From: a bacterium
GTDB lineage: Bacteria; Sumerlaeota; Sumerlaeia; SLMS01; JAHLLQ01
Direction: 5' to 3'
Length of the DNA stretch: 64,000 bases
NCBI GenBank assembly: GCA_020444065.1
Contig: JAHLLQ010000004.1
Coordinates: 124,001-188,000 of the forward strand
Part shown: positions 38,240 through 45,735 of the stretch, one piece after another
Numbering within the stretch: the stretch's first letter is position 1
How the letters are laid out: each line of letters starts with the position of its first letter
Position numbers and translations under genes: made by a program
Notes under the pieces: model-generated
Databases searched by the model: none
What the model was told of the DNA's origin: nothing
Seen by the model: the letters and a program-made list of their open reading frames with translations, nothing else

Positions 38240-39034
38240 TTATTCTCCTCCAAACTCACGCAATTCCGGCAGGCTCTCCTCCAACGGAGGCACGTTCGTT
38301 CGATCGTCCAGCATGCGCTGATCGTAGACGAAGTCGTTGTTGGCTTCGATCGGCCACTGCTTGCCGTGGCGCTTGTTCAGAGCTTGCACGATCTGGTGGA
38401 AGTTCCATTCGCGATTCTGATTTACCAGGTACGTGCCGGGAGGCATGGAGGCGACTCGCACGAGTGCCCGGGCGGATTCCTCGAGGAAACTGCAGGCCGG
38501 CATCCAAAGGCGACTGGCCTGAATGGCGCCCCCGGCGGCTCGATCGTGCAGGAACGCGATCATGTTGTTCGAATCCGGCGTCGTTCCAATCTGCCAGCCC
38601 AGGCGTGCGACACGGGTCTCATCGTTTGCATCCCGCGCACGGGCCTCGGCGGCGATCTTCTCGGGGCCAAAGCCCTCGGTCGCGTTTGCCGGGGAATCGG
38701 GTGTATATGGGCCATTTGTCTTCTCGGAGTACACCATCACGCTGCTCGTGAAGACGAACACGGCGCCGGCGGCTCTCGCAACACGCGCAAGCGTCTCCGT
38801 CCAGACCTGGCTGACGATGTAGCCTTCGTTCTCGAGTCCCGTCGGGCGCGTTGCCGTGGCCAGGTGAAAGATCACGTCCGGCGCGGTCTCGCGCACGAAG
38901 GATTCGATCGCGCCAGAATCCGTCACGCCGAGTTTTTCGCGATCGTAGCGGACGACCTCGTGGCCTTGGGTGATGAGTTCTGAACAGAGCGCCGTACCGA
39001 CCGTGCCGGAGGCGCCGGTGACAATTGCTTTCAT
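38240..39034 (-). CDS. NAD(P)-dependent SDR-family epimerase/reductase
   Basis: A 264-residue extended short-chain dehydrogenase. The N-terminal dinucleotide motif is VTGASGTVGTAL (TGxxGxxG). FHLATATRPTG corresponds to the usual HxAA region, FTSSVMVYSEK provides the Ser, and a Tyr-x3-Lys is less clear than in most members (YSEKTNGPYTPD). It resembles dTDP-4-dehydrorhamnose reductase-like proteins, but without other rhamnose genes beside it the substrate stays open. It follows the small lipoprotein gene by 12 bases on the same strand. Confidence 0.82.
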   Translation of the reverse strand: MKAIVTGASGTVGTALCSELITQGHEVVRYDREKLGVTDSGAIESFVRETAPDVIFHLATATRPTGLENEGYIVSQVWTETLARVARAAGAVFVFTSSVMVYSEKTNGPYTPDSPANATEGFGPEKIAAEARARDANDETRVARLGWQIGTTPDSNNMIAFLHDRAAGGAIQASRLWMPACSFLEESARALVRVASMPPGTYLVNQNREWNFHQIVQALNKRHGKQWPIEANNDFVYDQRMLDDRTNVPPLEESLPELREFGGE

Positions 39035-39046
39035 GGATGAGGACTC

Positions 39047-39928
39047 CTACCGATTGCTCGCAGTCTGGACGTCCCTCTCCTCATCCGTCGTGCTGGTACT
39101 TGAATATGGTCGAATCTGGCCGAAGGGCCAGTTGATCGCCTCTTCGACAGTGATCATGACAACCGTCGTTCCGCCGTCAACCTCGGCGATTCTCAGCGGA
39201 TGCTTCGTAATCATCTCGTGCAACTGGCTGGGTTCGCGCAGCGATGGGTGTGCGGCACCGAAAGTCTGCGAGCGTTCCCAGAAGATCCTCTGAAGCGCCT
39301 GCGAAACCTCTCTGCGCACCGACTCATCGCCATCCGCGAGATAAATGTAGCCCCGCAGATCCTGAAGCGTCCTCTCCGTATCTCGCCGCATCAGTTCTTT
39401 GTATAACTCGGGATAGCGCAGTTCCTGGGCGCGATCTCCATCGGGAACCGGCGAATGAGCCAGCATCCGCTGCCCGCTGTTCTTTGGCGGCGGCCCCAAC
39501 ATGCGGTGTGCCTGCGCAAGGAGTTCCTCTGCCTTTTCATGCCCGGGGACATCCCTCGACTGGCGCCACATCTTGGTAATGTTGACTTCCAGGTTCCGGC
39601 CATTGTCCGGGTTCTCAATGTGCAGGAGATCGTCGGAGGACACCCAGTAGCGATAGCCATCGTCGTGGATGTGCAGTTCATCCACGACCCATCCCAAATA
39701 GCCTTCCCGAGTGCTGTCGTGGGCTTGCAGCCATTCGCGATCGGCCGGCGCCAGTCGCGCATATACTTGCTCCGGATCGGCCTCGTGCTCATGCGCGTCC
39801 TGCTCGCAGCCCGCAAGCAGGCAAACGCCGAGCACGATGGGTGCGATCTGCCAGAAGCCGAATCTGCCGAATCCCCTGAGCACTTCCTTTGCATTCCCCC
39901 CTTGGCGGTGCGACTGGATGCAAGACAA
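39047..39928 (-). CDS. Putative lipoprotein of unknown function
   Basis: A protein of up to 293 residues with no recognised family. The lipobox LLAGC places the lipidated Cys at residue 41 from the ATG at 39928, or at 26 from an in-frame GTG at 39883. The GTG gives a more normal signal length and has GGGGGG about 13 bases upstream, so either may be right. The mature part is mostly helical and charged, with His-rich EQDAHEHEADPEQ after the Cys, and a beta-rich C-terminus (IAEVDGGTTVVMITVEEAINWPFGQIRPY). It lies just upstream of the SDR gene. Confidence 0.65.
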   Translation of the reverse strand: MSCIQSHRQGGNAKEVLRGFGRFGFWQIAPIVLGVCLLAGCEQDAHEHEADPEQVYARLAPADREWLQAHDSTREGYLGWVVDELHIHDDGYRYWVSSDDLLHIENPDNGRNLEVNITKMWRQSRDVPGHEKAEELLAQAHRMLGPPPKNSGQRMLAHSPVPDGDRAQELRYPELYKELMRRDTERTLQDLRGYIYLADGDESVRREVSQALQRIFWERSQTFGAAHPSLREPSQLHEMITKHPLRIAEVDGGTTVVMITVEEAINWPFGQIRPYSSTSTTDEERDVQTASNR

Positions 39929-40139
39929 CGATTGGACTCTGAATGTTCCCAGGTTGTTTGCGCTTTTCCAGTTTCAGTCCCTGTACGATCAGTATGCCTT
40001 GCGTATTCAAGTTCGGACAAGTGGAAACGCCTCTGATGACGGTTTGGAACGCGCGGGCCTGCCCAATTTGCGCGAACAATCATCTTGCACGGCCATCTGC
40101 CCAGCGTGAAATCTGATTGGCCAAATCTTGAGCAGGCTA

Positions 40140-40168
40140 TTGACACCCATACACAGGTGTCCCATACT
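40140..40168 (+). promoter_or_regulatory. Predicted sigma70 promoter of queF with inverted repeat
   Basis: TTGACA (perfect -35), a 17-base spacer and CATACT (four of six matches to the -10), 24 bases upstream of the queF ATG. The inverted repeat GACACC-N8-GGTGTC (40142-40161) overlaps the -35 box and the spacer, where a repressor could block RNA polymerase. No preQ1 riboswitch is seen between promoter and gene; there is no room for one. Confidence 0.6.
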
Positions 40169-40192
40169 TCTCCAGACCAGGGGGAACTACAG

Positions 40193-40603
40193 ATGGCAGG
40201 CAATGAGAAGATCTCCGATACCACCGGGATCACGGTTCTGGGGGACCCTACCCAGGGGGCTCCGGCGAGGAAGCTTGAAGCATTTCCGTTTCACCACAAG
40301 CAACCCACCCGTGTGACATTCCACTGCCAGGAGTTCTCCTGCTACTGCCCGGTGACGGGCCAGCCGGACTACGCCACGATCGACATCGAGTACGAGCCGG
40401 ACGCGAAGGCGCTCGAAAGCAAGTCGCTGCGCAACTACTTGTGGTCTTTCCGCGATACCCGCGGATTCCACGAGGACGTTGTGCATCGTATCCTGGATGA
40501 TCTTTCATCGTTCCTGAGTCCCAAATGGATGCGTGTGACCGGGCACTTCAACATCCGCGGCGGAATCGCGATCGATGTCGTGGCAGAGAGCGAGAAGGCT
40601 TAG
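40193..40603 (+). CDS. queF: NADPH-dependent 7-cyano-7-deazaguanine reductase
   Basis: QueF reduces preQ0 to preQ1 in queuosine synthesis, using NADPH. The 136-residue protein is the short unimodular type. Catalytic Cys52 and Asp59 lie in CPVTGQPD, followed by ESKSLRNYLWSFRD, the QueF substrate and cofactor block. Start: ATG at 40193 with AGGGGG 9 bases upstream; longer in-frame starts run into the promoter. It begins the plus-strand run with the LRR protein 33 bases downstream, though the two functions seem unrelated. Confidence 0.96.
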   Translation: MAGNEKISDTTGITVLGDPTQGAPARKLEAFPFHHKQPTRVTFHCQEFSCYCPVTGQPDYATIDIEYEPDAKALESKSLRNYLWSFRDTRGFHEDVVHRILDDLSSFLSPKWMRVTGHFNIRGGIAIDVVAESEKA

Positions 40604-40636
40604 AATCCGAGCTAGTCACGGCGAAGGAGACAGACC

Positions 40637-42463
40637 ATGAGGCGATGCAGTCTGGAGTGGTGGGGGAGCATTGTACTCTTGATGGTGTTGCTGGTCGGCG
40701 GCGCCCACGCACAGAGTGCGGATGAACTGACAACCAGGACGCTTCTCTTGCCGAGCGATCGGACGATTGGTCTGCTGCTGACTGCGGAATACCACGTCGG
40801 TGAGACGATCAGATGGGTCGATCGCGGCGATGCGCGTGGTAATATCGACATTCCCGCCGGGTGGGCTGCGAAGCTCATTGTGAACACGCAGGGAGCCGAG
40901 GACCTGATGCCACTGGCGGCGTTGGGTGCGAATGATCTCCAGTCGCTCGACCTTTCCGGAACGCAAATCTCCGATCTGGACCTGGCGAACCTGCGAAGTC
41001 TCGCCGGCTTGTGGGAACTCGACCTCAGTTCCACCGATCTGCACGAAGGTGGGCTTCAGTTCCTCTCGGATCTCAAGAATCTTCGCCGCCTGAATCTCAT
41101 CCTGTCGCATGTGCCGGATCGCGACCTGAAAGCCTTAGTTCAGTTACAGAATCTGGAGGAGCTTGCCCTACCGCGTACCATTACCAGCGTTGGCGTGCGG
41201 CACCTTGTTGCATTGCGGAATCTGCGTCGGCTCGATCTTTCGCAGACGCGAGTCGACGACGAGGGCATTCAGTTGATCTCCTCGTTGAACCGCCTGGAGG
41301 AACTGCACCTTCCACTCGACGTGACCAATGAATCGATGCCCGTGATCGGGCGCTTCCTTGCACTGAAGAAACTCAACATGAAGTCCACGCGCGTGACGGA
41401 TGCGGGCCTTGAATCGCTCAAGAGCCACCCCCGGCTGGAGGACCTCGCGCTGCCCACGCAGGTCACGGACGAAGGGTTGGTTTACTGCAAGGATATGGTC
41501 GCGCTGAGATCGCTGGACTTGTCGCTGACGCGTGTGTCTGGAACGGGTCTGATTCACTTGGGACGTCTGCCGCGATTGCAGTCACTCGATCTGAGCAACT
41601 CGCGATTGCGTGAACCCGACGGGGCGGCGATCTCCTTCGTAACATCGCTGAAGTCGCTCGATGTTTCCGACACGAGAATCGGCGACAATTTCGTCGAGCA
41701 CCTGACATCTCTGCCGCGGCTTGAGACAATTAACCTGTATTCCACCTATGTCAGCGATGACGGCGCCGAGAGCCTCGGGAAGATCACAACGTTGCGTTGG
41801 ATCAATCTCTCACATACGCCCATGGGTGTGCAATCCGCTCCTCATCTCGCGCAATTGCCCAACCTGGAAGCACTCATCCTGGACGATACGAACTACACGG
41901 ATGTTGGATTGAAGCCCCTGACACAGCTTCCTCGCCTGCGCATTCTCCGTCTTGGGCACACCCTCGTCAGCAATCACGGAGTCTCCAGTCTGGTACAGAT
42001 GCCAGGACTGATGGAACTGAGTATGGCGCACACACGACTAAACGACGAGGGGCTTGCACAGTTGGCGGTACTGACGGGACTTCGATCGCTCGACCTCGGG
42101 TACACCGACATTCGCCCGGATGGATTGGAACCTTTGGCGCAATTGCCGCATTTGAAGCGCCTCGACCTGTCCGGTGTCGAAATGAACGACGTCGGAATGC
42201 GGATGCTATCGCAATTCCCAGCGCTGGAGGAGCTGACGCTCTACGGAAACGACATCTCGGCGGATGGGATCGGTGAGCTTGTAAGCCTCAAGAACCTGCG
42301 CGAGTTGAGCCTGTTCGACACGCCCATTAACCATCGCGTTCAGGTGCAACTTCGCAAATTCAAGTCGCTCCGCCGGCTCATTGTCACGTCGCGACATGCG
42401 AGCATGGCGCGCATCTTCGAACTCCGCGAAGCCATGCCGAACTGCAAGGTGGACTCCCGCTGA
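40637..42463 (+). CDS. Secreted leucine-rich repeat protein
   Basis: A 608-residue protein. Residues 1-26 are a signal peptide ending AHAQ. After about 75 residues of N-terminal domain, the rest is a solenoid of about 20 leucine-rich repeats of about 24 residues, of the pattern LxxLxxLxLxxTxVxDxGLxxL (for example LQSLDLSGTQISDLDLANLRSL, LRSLDLSLTRVSGTGLIHLGRL). These repeats are of the bacterial planctomycete-like type with a Thr/Asp turn. The protein is exported, so it may bind a surface or environmental ligand; no enzyme domain is present. AAGGAG lies 9 bases before the ATG. Confidence 0.88.
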   Translation: MRRCSLEWWGSIVLLMVLLVGGAHAQSADELTTRTLLLPSDRTIGLLLTAEYHVGETIRWVDRGDARGNIDIPAGWAAKLIVNTQGAEDLMPLAALGANDLQSLDLSGTQISDLDLANLRSLAGLWELDLSSTDLHEGGLQFLSDLKNLRRLNLILSHVPDRDLKALVQLQNLEELALPRTITSVGVRHLVALRNLRRLDLSQTRVDDEGIQLISSLNRLEELHLPLDVTNESMPVIGRFLALKKLNMKSTRVTDAGLESLKSHPRLEDLALPTQVTDEGLVYCKDMVALRSLDLSLTRVSGTGLIHLGRLPRLQSLDLSNSRLREPDGAAISFVTSLKSLDVSDTRIGDNFVEHLTSLPRLETINLYSTYVSDDGAESLGKITTLRWINLSHTPMGVQSAPHLAQLPNLEALILDDTNYTDVGLKPLTQLPRLRILRLGHTLVSNHGVSSLVQMPGLMELSMAHTRLNDEGLAQLAVLTGLRSLDLGYTDIRPDGLEPLAQLPHLKRLDLSGVEMNDVGMRMLSQFPALEELTLYGNDISADGIGELVSLKNLRELSLFDTPINHRVQVQLRKFKSLRRLIVTSRHASMARIFELREAMPNCKVDSR

Positions 42464-42597
42464 CCCGAGACGGCAAGCATTTCGATTTGGCGAGACGGCC
42501 GGGATGGGCTACACTTCTCAGGTTGGGTTACGGAGTAATCCGGCGGGATTTGGCACGCCTTGCAGAGGCGTGGAGTTTCACTCGGTTGGAGAGAGTC

Positions 42598-43464
42598 ATG
42601 AACATTCGTCGAGCCTTTGCTGTATCAATGATTGCTGGCGTGTGCGGTGCTGCCGCGGCCGAAAGCGCGAACGAAGTCGCAGCGCGCGACGAGATGAACA
42701 CCATGGCGCAGCAGATGGTCCTTGTCTCTGTCGACACGACCTACTTCACAACGCTCGAGAACCTGAACGACCTGTCCATTGAGCCCGGCGATCCGGACGA
42801 TCATTTCGATTGGATCAACGACAAAGGCGGGGCGCTCGTGATCGACATGGCGGAGGGGCGTTTCGAGGCCAGTCGCGTCGATCTCGTGAATCGCCCTTCG
42901 TCTTTGCAATGGCAGGGACCATACATCACCTATCAACAGGGTCGAGTGGATGGAGTGATGAGCGATTACGATGAAGGCACGCCGCTCGATCCGTGGGGAA
43001 CACCATACTACTTCTATTCGCCGGTCGGGTTGATTGCCCCCAAGCAGAGCGCTGTTGTGCTGCAGGACTATCAGGACGATTTCGACATGTACACGATCGT
43101 CAGCTTCGGTGCCGACGGCATCATGAGCGGGGACGATCTGTTCCATCAGTTCTACGGCAGCGTCGCGTCGCCCACGATCTCGAGCGTGCGCATCGGGCCG
43201 GCGACCACGCGTGCCGCGAACTACGTGGCCAGCATCAAGGGCTACTACTTCGGCGCCTCGCAGGGAAGCGGTTCGGTGCTGATCGACGGCGCACCTCCCT
43301 TTGCGGTCGCGAGCTGGAGTTCTTCGCTCATCGAAGTGGAACTGGAATCACTGCCTGCAACCGGCGCGACCTTCGGCGTGCAGACCGACGGTGGCGCAAG
43401 TCTCTCGTTCACCGGCTATTTGAACGAGGGCGCCACATCCGTGCGAGATTGGGAGCTTTACTGA
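42598..43464 (+). CDS. Sec-exported GspG-like pseudopilin-domain protein with TIG/IPT-like module
   Basis: A 288-residue exported protein. The signal peptide (1-22, ending AAAA) is of Sec type, not a prepilin leader. About 30-180 resemble the soluble part of type II secretion major pseudopilin GspG: LDPWGTPYYFYSP near residue 133, then YTIVSFGADGIMSGDD, where true pseudopilins bind calcium. About 183-280 look like an IPT/TIG beta-sandwich. No secretion gene is nearby. Start: ATG at 42598 with TTGGAGAG 7 bases upstream; a longer in-frame start would lack the signal peptide. The glycosylase gene follows 3 bases after the stop. Confidence 0.78.
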   Translation: MNIRRAFAVSMIAGVCGAAAAESANEVAARDEMNTMAQQMVLVSVDTTYFTTLENLNDLSIEPGDPDDHFDWINDKGGALVIDMAEGRFEASRVDLVNRPSSLQWQGPYITYQQGRVDGVMSDYDEGTPLDPWGTPYYFYSPVGLIAPKQSAVVLQDYQDDFDMYTIVSFGADGIMSGDDLFHQFYGSVASPTISSVRIGPATTRAANYVASIKGYYFGASQGSGSVLIDGAPPFAVASWSSSLIEVELESLPATGATFGVQTDGGASLSFTGYLNEGATSVRDWELY

Positions 43465-43467
43465 AGG

Positions 43468-44058
43468 ATGGCAGCCGGCAACGGGAAAGGGCGGCTCACG
43501 CTCCGCGAGATCGCACTGCCCGCGATCGAAGCCGCGCCGTCGCTGCTCGGGGCATTGCTCGTGCGCCAGACGCCCGTCGGAAAACGCGTCGCGCGCATTA
43601 TCGAGACAGAAGCCTACGATGAAGACGATCCTGCTTCCCACTCCTTTGGAAGACAGACCCCGCGTAACAAGATCATGTTCGGGCCGCCTGGCCGTCTGTA
43701 TGTCTACCTGTCCTATGGAATGCACCACTGCATGAATATCGTCTGCGGTCCGGATGGCCGCGGCGAGGCGGTGCTGATTCGCGCTCTCGAAGCAATCGAG
43801 GGAACGGAACTGATGATTGCCTCGCGGAACTGGCAGGGCAAACCCGCCGCGCAGATGCTGAATGGGCCTGGCAAGATCTGCCAGGCCCTCGAAGTCGATC
43901 TGTCTCTGAATGGCGCAGACGCGATCCGTGGCGATGCGATCTACTTGATGCGCGGATCACTCCACGATTCAGAAACCGTCATCACAACGCCGCGAATCGG
44001 CATTACAAAGGCCGCCGATTGGCCGCGCCGATATGTGCTGACTACGCGCTCTGGCTAG
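43468..44058 (+). CDS. 3-methyladenine DNA glycosylase (MPG/AAG family)
   Basis: A 196-residue enzyme that removes alkylated purines from DNA. It matches the MPG family in length and in the blocks LLGALLVR, ARIIETEAYDEDDPASHSFG with the catalytic Glu, RNKIMFGPPGRLYVYLSYGMHHCMNIV, and NGPGKICQAL. The ATG follows the previous stop by three bases, so translation is likely coupled. It is the last plus-strand gene of the queF run and is convergent with the DinB-like gene. Confidence 0.95.
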   Translation: MAAGNGKGRLTLREIALPAIEAAPSLLGALLVRQTPVGKRVARIIETEAYDEDDPASHSFGRQTPRNKIMFGPPGRLYVYLSYGMHHCMNIVCGPDGRGEAVLIRALEAIEGTELMIASRNWQGKPAAQMLNGPGKICQALEVDLSLNGADAIRGDAIYLMRGSLHDSETVITTPRIGITKAADWPRRYVLTTRSG

Positions 44059-44064
44059 TCAGTC

Positions 44065-44598
44065 TCAGCAGGGTTCGCCGCCCCAAAGATCGCCGGTATT
44101 CACCGGCACGCCTTGCAGCTTCAAATAGTAGAACAACTGGCTCTTGTGCGACTGCTGGTGCTGAATCATCTGCATGACCCGCATGCCGAGGGGCAGCGGA
44201 CGCGGATCCCATGGCGCCGGGGCGGGCTGCGAATTCAACTTCTCCTCGCCGGCATCGTTGATCGCCTTCAGCGCCATTTCCTTGTCTGCGGCCAGTTTCT
44301 CCAGCGCTTCGGCCACGCTGCCGACGGCGGGGAATTTCTCTGCCGGCGGCATCATTTCCTCCATCGACATTTCGCTCATGTCCGCGCCATCGGGCATGCT
44401 CCAGTCATTCGTGACGAAGCACTTCGCCGGCTCTCCACAAGCCGTCGCGAGGTGAAGTAGTAACTGCCCCATCGTCATCCAATTGTTCCCCGTCGCCGGT
44501 TTCCAATCCAGCGACAACCCCTCCACCTTCGCCATCAGTGCCTTGGTTCCGCCAAAGCCGTCGTTGACCTCTGAGGTCAAGAGTTCAGTCCAGTTCAT
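44065..44598 (-). CDS. DinB-like four-helix metal-binding protein
   Basis: A 177-residue member of the DinB/YfiT superfamily, a four-helix bundle that usually holds a metal with three His. Candidate ligands are the His in QLLLHLATA and the pair in QHQQSHKSQL. This family is unrelated to DNA polymerase IV despite the name; members are thiol transferases or of unknown function. The ATG has AAGGAG 6 bases upstream. It is 99 bases downstream of the CPBP gene. Confidence 0.8.
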   Translation of the reverse strand: MNWTELLTSEVNDGFGGTKALMAKVEGLSLDWKPATGNNWMTMGQLLLHLATACGEPAKCFVTNDWSMPDGADMSEMSMEEMMPPAEKFPAVGSVAEALEKLAADKEMALKAINDAGEEKLNSQPAPAPWDPRPLPLGMRVMQMIQHQQSHKSQLFYYLKLQGVPVNTGDLWGGEPC

Positions 44599-44697
44599 CG
44601 CATTCTCCTTGTGAAGCGAGGTGGAATATGTGTTTGTTGCCAGTGGCGAAATAAAAGCGAAAGCCGTCCGGCGGAGTCAAGGAGAATCAACGATCAT

Positions 44698-45720
44698 TCA
44701 GAGTTGGGAGGATTCCGGCCGTTCTGGCTCTTCGGACTCATCGAGTTCCTCGGGAATCTCTGCCAGTACCTCCGCCTGAGCGGCGAGGAACAGCTTCTGG
44801 CGCCGGCGTTCCCGCCAATGCGTCCACCAGACGGGAAGGATGTGCACGCGGCCCCGGCGCCATGCGACAGACAGGAGGATTATACTAAGTAGCGTCCCCA
44901 GGATGAACGCTGGGAGGCCGGCCTCGGGACCGAAGGAACCGCCAGTCCACAAATCCGGGCCGGACGTTTCGGAGACCAGGAGCTTGGGAAGATGACTGAG
45001 CCCCGAAACCGGTGAACCGTAGAGGCTGCCGAGGCAGAAGTTCCAAGCCAGGTGCGTTCCGATCACCATCCACAGTCGTCCCGTGACCATGTACATCGCG
45101 CCGAGCATCACGCCCGCTTCGATCGCGATGAGCACCGACGACCAGACGGTTGCACCTGGATTGTGATAATGCACGAAGCCGAAAAGAAGTCCGCTGATCA
45201 GCAGCGCCACTGGAGAGCCGAACATCTCCTCGATCAGCCGAAAGAGGACGCCGCGAAAAAGGAGTTCCTCGAAGAACGCAACCAGCACGAACAGCAGGAA
45301 GGTGGCGAGTAACCCGTAAGGCATCACATTGCTGTCGCCAAAGTTCGTCCCCACTACCCTGTACCAGCCGGCGGCCATCTCGAACAGGATGATTGTCGTG
45401 ATGAACCCAAAACCGATGCCGATTCCAAGGAACGTCTCCGACGTGGCCGTGTCGGGATTGAACTCGTCTAACTCGCGCCGCGCGGCGAATCGCGCGACAA
45501 GCCAGACAGCGCCCAACAGGGCCAGCAGCATGACGCATTCTTGAACGATCCCGGCGCCGAGTTCGGGAAACGGCCCGCCCCCCGGGGCGAAGCGGATCCC
45601 GAGCGTGGAGTGGAGGAAGCCCAGAATAAGGCCGAGCAGCCATCCAAAGACCGCCGCCCAAAACAGAATGAGAATCAATCGGACAGGTGGAAACCCAAGA
45701 ATTCTCTGGTGCAATTTCAT
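44698..45720 (-). CDS. CPBP family intramembrane glutamic endopeptidase
   Basis: A 340-residue membrane protein of the CAAX protease and bacteriocin-processing (Rce1/CPBP) family. The motifs are EELLFRG with paired Glu, FGFVHYHN with His, and THLAWNF with His and Asn, the usual metal-independent glutamic protease site. There are about seven to eight transmembrane helices and a cytoplasmic basic then acidic tail. Start: ATG at 45720, 7 bases after GGAG; an upstream GTG is less well placed. It lies 15 bases after the FAD/Fe-S dehydrogenase. Confidence 0.9.
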   Translation of the reverse strand: MKLHQRILGFPPVRLILILFWAAVFGWLLGLILGFLHSTLGIRFAPGGGPFPELGAGIVQECVMLLALLGAVWLVARFAARRELDEFNPDTATSETFLGIGIGFGFITTIILFEMAAGWYRVVGTNFGDSNVMPYGLLATFLLFVLVAFFEELLFRGVLFRLIEEMFGSPVALLISGLLFGFVHYHNPGATVWSSVLIAIEAGVMLGAMYMVTGRLWMVIGTHLAWNFCLGSLYGSPVSGLSHLPKLLVSETSGPDLWTGGSFGPEAGLPAFILGTLLSIILLSVAWRRGRVHILPVWWTHWRERRRQKLFLAAQAEVLAEIPEELDESEEPERPESSQL

Positions 45721-45735
45721 TCGCACACTCCGTCC

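Noticed and set aside
40169-40192. preQ1 riboswitch before queF
   Set aside because: Only 24 bases separate the -10 from the start codon, too short for the aptamer and expression platform.
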